Assembly (NCBI GenBank): GCA_035048485.1
Contig: CM068587.1
Span: 29,468,534-29,532,533, forward strand
Direction of reading: 5' to 3'
DNA: 64,000 bases
Source of the DNA: Pteria penguin
Taxonomy: Eukaryota; Mollusca; Bivalvia; Pterioida; Pteriidae
Made by a program: the position numbers and the translations under genes. The stretch's first letter is position 1, and every line of letters begins with the position of its first letter. Of the stretch, positions 59,169-64,000 are shown piece by piece. Under the pieces are notes generated by a model. That model saw only the letters and a program-made list of their open reading frames with translations, ran no database searches and had not been told where the DNA came from.

Positions 59169-59475
59169 GTAAACACAGCTTTCTATCATTACACTCTATA
59201 TGACATTCTGATTTCAATGATATGTACAAGAAGATCTCAACAAAGAAATATTGGTAATTAGAAAATTGCATTCACCTAAAATATATGAAAACAAATAGCG
59301 ACAATACAGAGAATATTTAGAATTAGAAAAACAAAGTGGCAGACAGAAATAGACAAATTTGAAATTACTATACATAAACATATACATAGTAAAATCTAAT
59401 AAAAACCAAACAATTGTATTATAATACAATAATATATTATAGCATATTATAACTCGTCTTGTTCATTTCGTATAG

Positions 59476-59655
59476 GTAAAGCGAGCTATACAACAGACTG
59501 GATACATTCGTACAAAGAGAGGATATAAACCACTGAAAGGTGTCCCTTTATCAGAAATCAAACTTAAAAGTCACAGTTTACCAGAATCATTGAACGTGAA
59601 GATAGGTGTAGGACAGGAACCAAATGACCCCCTTTTTAAGAAAGAATGGTATCTT
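59476..59655 (+). CDS. PCSK2: Prohormone convertase 2, exon 3 (prodomain end, activation site)
   Basis: It encodes residues 99-158, in frame with both neighbours (acceptor TTTCGTATAG, donor CTT|GTAAGT). VKRAIQQTGYIRTKRGY matches the PC2 sequence ending in the primary autocatalytic site, here RTKR (residues 110-113). NDPLFKKEWYL starts the catalytic domain. Between them are 34 residues (GYKPLKGVPLSEIK...VGQEP), whereas vertebrate PC2, as I recall it, has about 12. This N-terminal extension of the mature enzyme is unusual but free of stops and spans no splice site. Confidence 0.92.
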
Positions 59656-60905
<1,250 letters not shown>

Positions 60906-61014
60906 AAAAATTCTGGACAATCAGGCGGGATTCGTGGCCTAGATCTCAATGTAGAAGCAGCTTGGGCCCTGGGATACACGGGCAAAAATGTCACCACCGC
61001 CATTATGGATGATG
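60906..61014 (+). CDS. PCSK2: Prohormone convertase 2, exon 4 (catalytic domain, active-site Asp)
   Basis: It encodes residues 159-194 plus the first base of Gly195 (acceptor TTTATAG, donor GATG|GTAAGT, phase 1). GLDLNVEAAWALGYTGKNVT then TAIMDD matches the subtilase block of PC2 (GLDLNVAEAWELGYTGKGVT...IMDDG). The first Asp of MDDG (residue 193) is the catalytic aspartate. NVT forms an N-glycosylation sequon at a position that is Gly-Val-Thr in vertebrate PC2, and it may be buried. Confidence 0.95.
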
Positions 61015-62784
61015 GTAAGTCCTTTGTGAGTAACTGCTGGTGTGACCAATAACGGCAACGTCAAGGTCAAGGACATTCATGTAGAGATTTGTTGCATAGT
61101 AAAAACAGACAAACAAACAACATGTAGAATACACAAATACGAAATACGTAATAGTAGAATAAAATAAATAACATTATGTTTATTGATAATAAACAGTATT
61201 ATCGATTTATAAGGTAATACTGTGTCATTTCGTTAGACGTAGCTATTTTTTCATTTGGGACGGTATTTGACGTAAAGCAATTATGACGTAGTCAATTTCT
61301 TATGAAAACGTCATTTGTGGACTATCATTTCCCAGTGTTTTAGATCGGTTGCCATAGAATTTGATAACGTGATAATGACTTTACTTGAGATACCGACCCA
61401 TATAGGGGAGGTAATTCTGTATAACGAAAAGACCGGATAAGTCAATTTCAATTAACCGGATTTGAATTACTGTCTCGGTTTTCTTTTTAACGTTAAATTA
61501 AATAGGACAGCGGTGTTAGGTATCAATGATTTCTTGACGCGCAAATCTTAAAAACGATATACCAGTTAAATGTCGAAAATACAGAAGTACCGGTTATTTT
61601 TTCATTATTCTCTGTTATTAAGTTTTTATTGTAATCACTTAAACTGGCCATTATATATATTAAACAATCCAGATTGCATCATAAATCAACTGCAAAAAGA
61701 AAAAATATATATATACAGTGAAAGAATTTAGCAGAACTTGTTGATAAAAATAGTACCATGACAAATATAAAAATGTAAAGATTATATTAATCTTGTTTAA
61801 AAAGGATGTGCTGTATATTAGAGACATATATACTTTCTATGTCTCTGCTTTATATATGGCAAAAGTCTGCAAAAATTGTATCGGAATTGCAGTTGATAAA
61901 AATCATGAAAACTTTCAATGAGTTTTTGTGTCATGAATTCCTCTTTTACAGTGATTTCCGCTCATTATGTATCATACAAAGGGATTCCATTAATTCTACT
62001 TCCTTCTATTCAATTTCTAGTCACGTAATTTGATTTGGTATTTTTTGTATTACGTTTCTTCTGAATTTTCTCATCAGAAATTCCACTTAAAGATCTTTAT
62101 TGCCCCCGATCGATAAGCCGTATTTGAATTTACGATGCCTGCTTGCATAGCGTTAAATCGCTGATGAATTGCAAGGACTAAATACACAATTAGTACCAGA
62201 AGAGCCTGATAGCCATTAACATACATTTTGACGTCACGCTGACGTCATAAAGCATGCCGTTGAATGATGTGTTATTAATGGCCAATGACAAGGATTCTAT
62301 GTCCTATTTCCAGGAAAATTCATAAAATTATTATCTTCCGTGATTAAATCACATTTCCCCGTGTATCTTTGAACTATCTTCACCATGTAATTAACAAACG
62401 AATCGTGCAATATTCATTAATGTCAGGATCGTATTACTGGTAAATCAGATGTACCCGGATCTATACGAGGCCATTGAATCTAAGGTCTACACTGAGTATT
62501 GTTCAATTCTGTATAGCAGTTTTGTTTGTTTCATACTATTCTTTCCTCGGAGATCTTTAATTATACCATAATAAATACCAGTATTTTTAGATATATTGAA
62601 GCAATTTACTTAGAGCCAAATTTGATGACAATGATAAACTGGATGACAAAGACAATACTTGTAGTCATTGAATGCCAACTCGAATACAATGCAAAGCAAT
62701 TATGGTATATCCATACGTATATTCATTGTATAATCATCAGTTTTATCAAACATAATCCAACACGATGTATTGTATCATAAAAAT

Positions 62785-63490
62785 TATTGTATTATACAGC
62801 ATTATGTGTTGGATAATTCAATATAGTTTATTATTAATGTAAAATACAGCATCAGATATTTTACATGTAGTCTTATAATACATTACCATCGTCGGTACCG
62901 ACCGTGGGTTTCCGACGATGATACATTTATGGTGTATAATATATTATTATATACTAGTATCATATAATATATCTTCATTATATAGTGCAGCACTGTTGAT
63001 TGTACATTTATCATGAATTATATAATGAATTATACAGCACTGTATATTGTACAATAAACTAAGCGTTATATATTGTATAATTCAGCATTATATAATGTAT
63101 AATACAGCATAATATATTGTATTATACAATATTATAGGTTGTAAAAAACAGCATTACATATTGTATAAAACGGCATTATATATTGTATAATATATCATAT
63201 TACACAATATAACACAACATTATATATTGTATAATACAAAAGTATATATTGTTATATAGCATTATATATTGTATTATACAGCTTTATATATTGTTTAATA
63301 CAGCATTATATATTTTATTATATAGCATTACAAACTGTATCATGCAGCATTATATATTGTATAATACAGCATTATATATTGTATAATACATCATTATATT
63401 TTGTATAATACAGCATTACATATTGTATAATATAGCATTATATATTGTATAATACAGCATTATATATTGTATCATACAGTATATATCATA
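62785..63490. repeat. 22-bp AT-rich minisatellite, about 30 copies
   Basis: The unit CATTATATATTGTATAATAC(AG) is repeated with small changes. The unit is itself nearly self-complementary (TATATTGTATAATA), so the array has strong cruciform potential. It lies in PCSK2 intron 4, 300-1000 bp upstream of exon 5. Confidence 0.9.
62888..62923. repeat. Small GC-rich hairpin inside the AT-rich array
   Basis: CATCGTCGG and CCGACGATG are inverted around an 18-nt loop containing GGTACCG-like sequence (TACCGACCGTGGGTTT). It contrasts sharply with the AT-rich flanks. Confidence 0.5.
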
Positions 63491-63504
63491 AAATGGCATT
63501 AAAC

Positions 63505-63750
63505 CTGTGTAGCTCAGTGAATGAGGTGCTCGGATCGTGACGAGGACCTGGGTTCGACTCCCGCCGTTGGCACACCGAAGTTTCATGTTTCCGATGAGAC
63601 AGTGAAAACCGAGGTCTCGTGTAAAGGCACGAAAAAGTCCCCTACTGCTTCGGTGGGTCCATTGCAAGGGTATAAATTTCTATGCCATGCAACTAGCAGA
63701 TGCCGTTCCGTATACGTGAAGTAATCGTGGAGTGACGTCAAACAATCATC
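63505..63750 (+). repeat. SINE family 1 in PCSK2 intron 4
   Basis: The head CTGTGTAGCTCAGTGAATGA and B box GGGTTCGACTCCCGCC are followed by TTTCCGATGAGACAGTGAAA, CTACTGCTTCGGTGGGTCC, GCCGTTCCGTATACGTGAAG and GTGGAGTGACGTCAAACAAT. It is same-sense with the gene and ends about 50 bp before the exon 5 acceptor. Confidence 0.9.
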
Positions 63751-63797
63751 ATCGTTCATTACCAATATTAAACAGTTCTGTTTGCTGTCTCTTCCAG

Positions 63798-63835
63798 GTG
63801 TTGATTATCTTCACGAAGATCTCAGACATAATTAT
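63798..63835 (+). CDS. PCSK2: Prohormone convertase 2, exon 5 (38 bp micro-exon-sized)
   Basis: It completes Gly195 and encodes VDYLHEDLRHNY (acceptor GTCTCTTCCAG, donor TAT|GTAAGT, phase 0 out). Vertebrate PC2 has G-I-D-Y-L-H-P-D-L-x-x-N-Y here, so identity is very high. Confidence 0.95.
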
Positions 63836-63992
63836 GTAAGTACAAATCTGCTTTGAAAATTTGCTACTGTAATTTGTTTCATTATGCGTATTATAATTTA
63901 CAGTTATATACATGTATTACAAACATTTACATTATGTTATTCACACTAAAGGTCGTAGATGTCCATTGAAACAGTAATCTTTGAATTTTCAG

Positions 63993-64000
63993 AATGCCAA
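63993..64000 (+). CDS. PCSK2: Prohormone convertase 2, start of exon 6 (cut by window end)
   Basis: After the acceptor GAATTTTCAG, AATGCCAA continues the frame as Asn-Ala-Lys/Asn, matching N-Y-N-A in PC2. The catalytic His, oxyanion Asp (a PC2 hallmark) and Ser would be encoded further downstream. Confidence 0.85.

Larger units (their letters stand above)
61015..63797 (+). other. PCSK2 intron 4
   Basis: GTAAGT at 61015 to TTCCAG at 63797. Apart from the 22-bp AT minisatellite, a small hairpin and a SINE listed separately, nothing recognisable (61015-62784 is AT-rich and featureless). Confidence 0.85.

Overview
This is a stretch of animal nuclear genome, AT-rich and almost entirely non-coding. 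Split coding exons with GT-AG introns, tRNA-derived SINEs with A/B boxes and target-site duplications, a mariner transposon, MITEs and many micro- and minisatellites all indicate a metazoan. The SINE tails, the GACGGACGGACA-type dispersed repeats and the protein matches suggest a mollusc, probably a bivalve. That taxonomic call is inference from general familiarity, not a database result.

Host genes. Two host loci can be supported. (1) The right third, + strand, holds the 5' part of a prohormone convertase 2 gene (PCSK2 family). It has a signal-peptide exon at 42138-42326, prodomain exons at 59064-59168 and 59476-59655, catalytic-domain exons at 60906-61014 and 63798-63835, and the first 8 bases of the next exon at 63993-64000. 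All junctions are canonical and keep frame. Intron 1 is about 16.7 kb. The catalytic His and Ser lie beyond the window. (2) A single first-exon-like ORF on the - strand (8300-8453) has a good start context, an in-frame upstream stop and a donor site. Its product is not recognised.

Mobile elements. A structurally complete DD34D mariner (28568-29905) with an uninterrupted transposase sits inside a 35-bp minisatellite of about 4.5 kb (25380-31285). The uninterrupted target can be read from neighbouring units. A 1-kb PIF/Harbinger-like element with a 3-bp CAG duplication and a decayed Myb/SANT-like reading frame (13901-14931) sits in a 49-bp minisatellite. A 792-bp element with ~285-bp terminal inverted repeats and a 9-bp duplication lies at 5545-6336. 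Two tRNA-SINE families share a related 3' tail. Other elements are palindromic MITEs, hAT-like 'CAGTGGCGGAT' MITEs, a LINE 3' coding end (57857-58024), a possible solo LTR (16345-16849) and several unclassified dispersed repeat families (called A to E here).

Tandem repeats. At least eleven unrelated minisatellites are present, with periods of about 67, 36, 49, 21, 35, 36, 162, 48, 60, 78 and 22 bp, together with long (TA)n, (ATT)n/(AAT)n and (CA)n tracts. Several minisatellites carry transposon insertions, so their units record the order of events. A 709-bp tandem duplication (32438-33863) is nearly identical between copies and must be recent.

Most long ORFs in the window come from simple repeats or from the opposite strand of real features. 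They are not annotated as genes.
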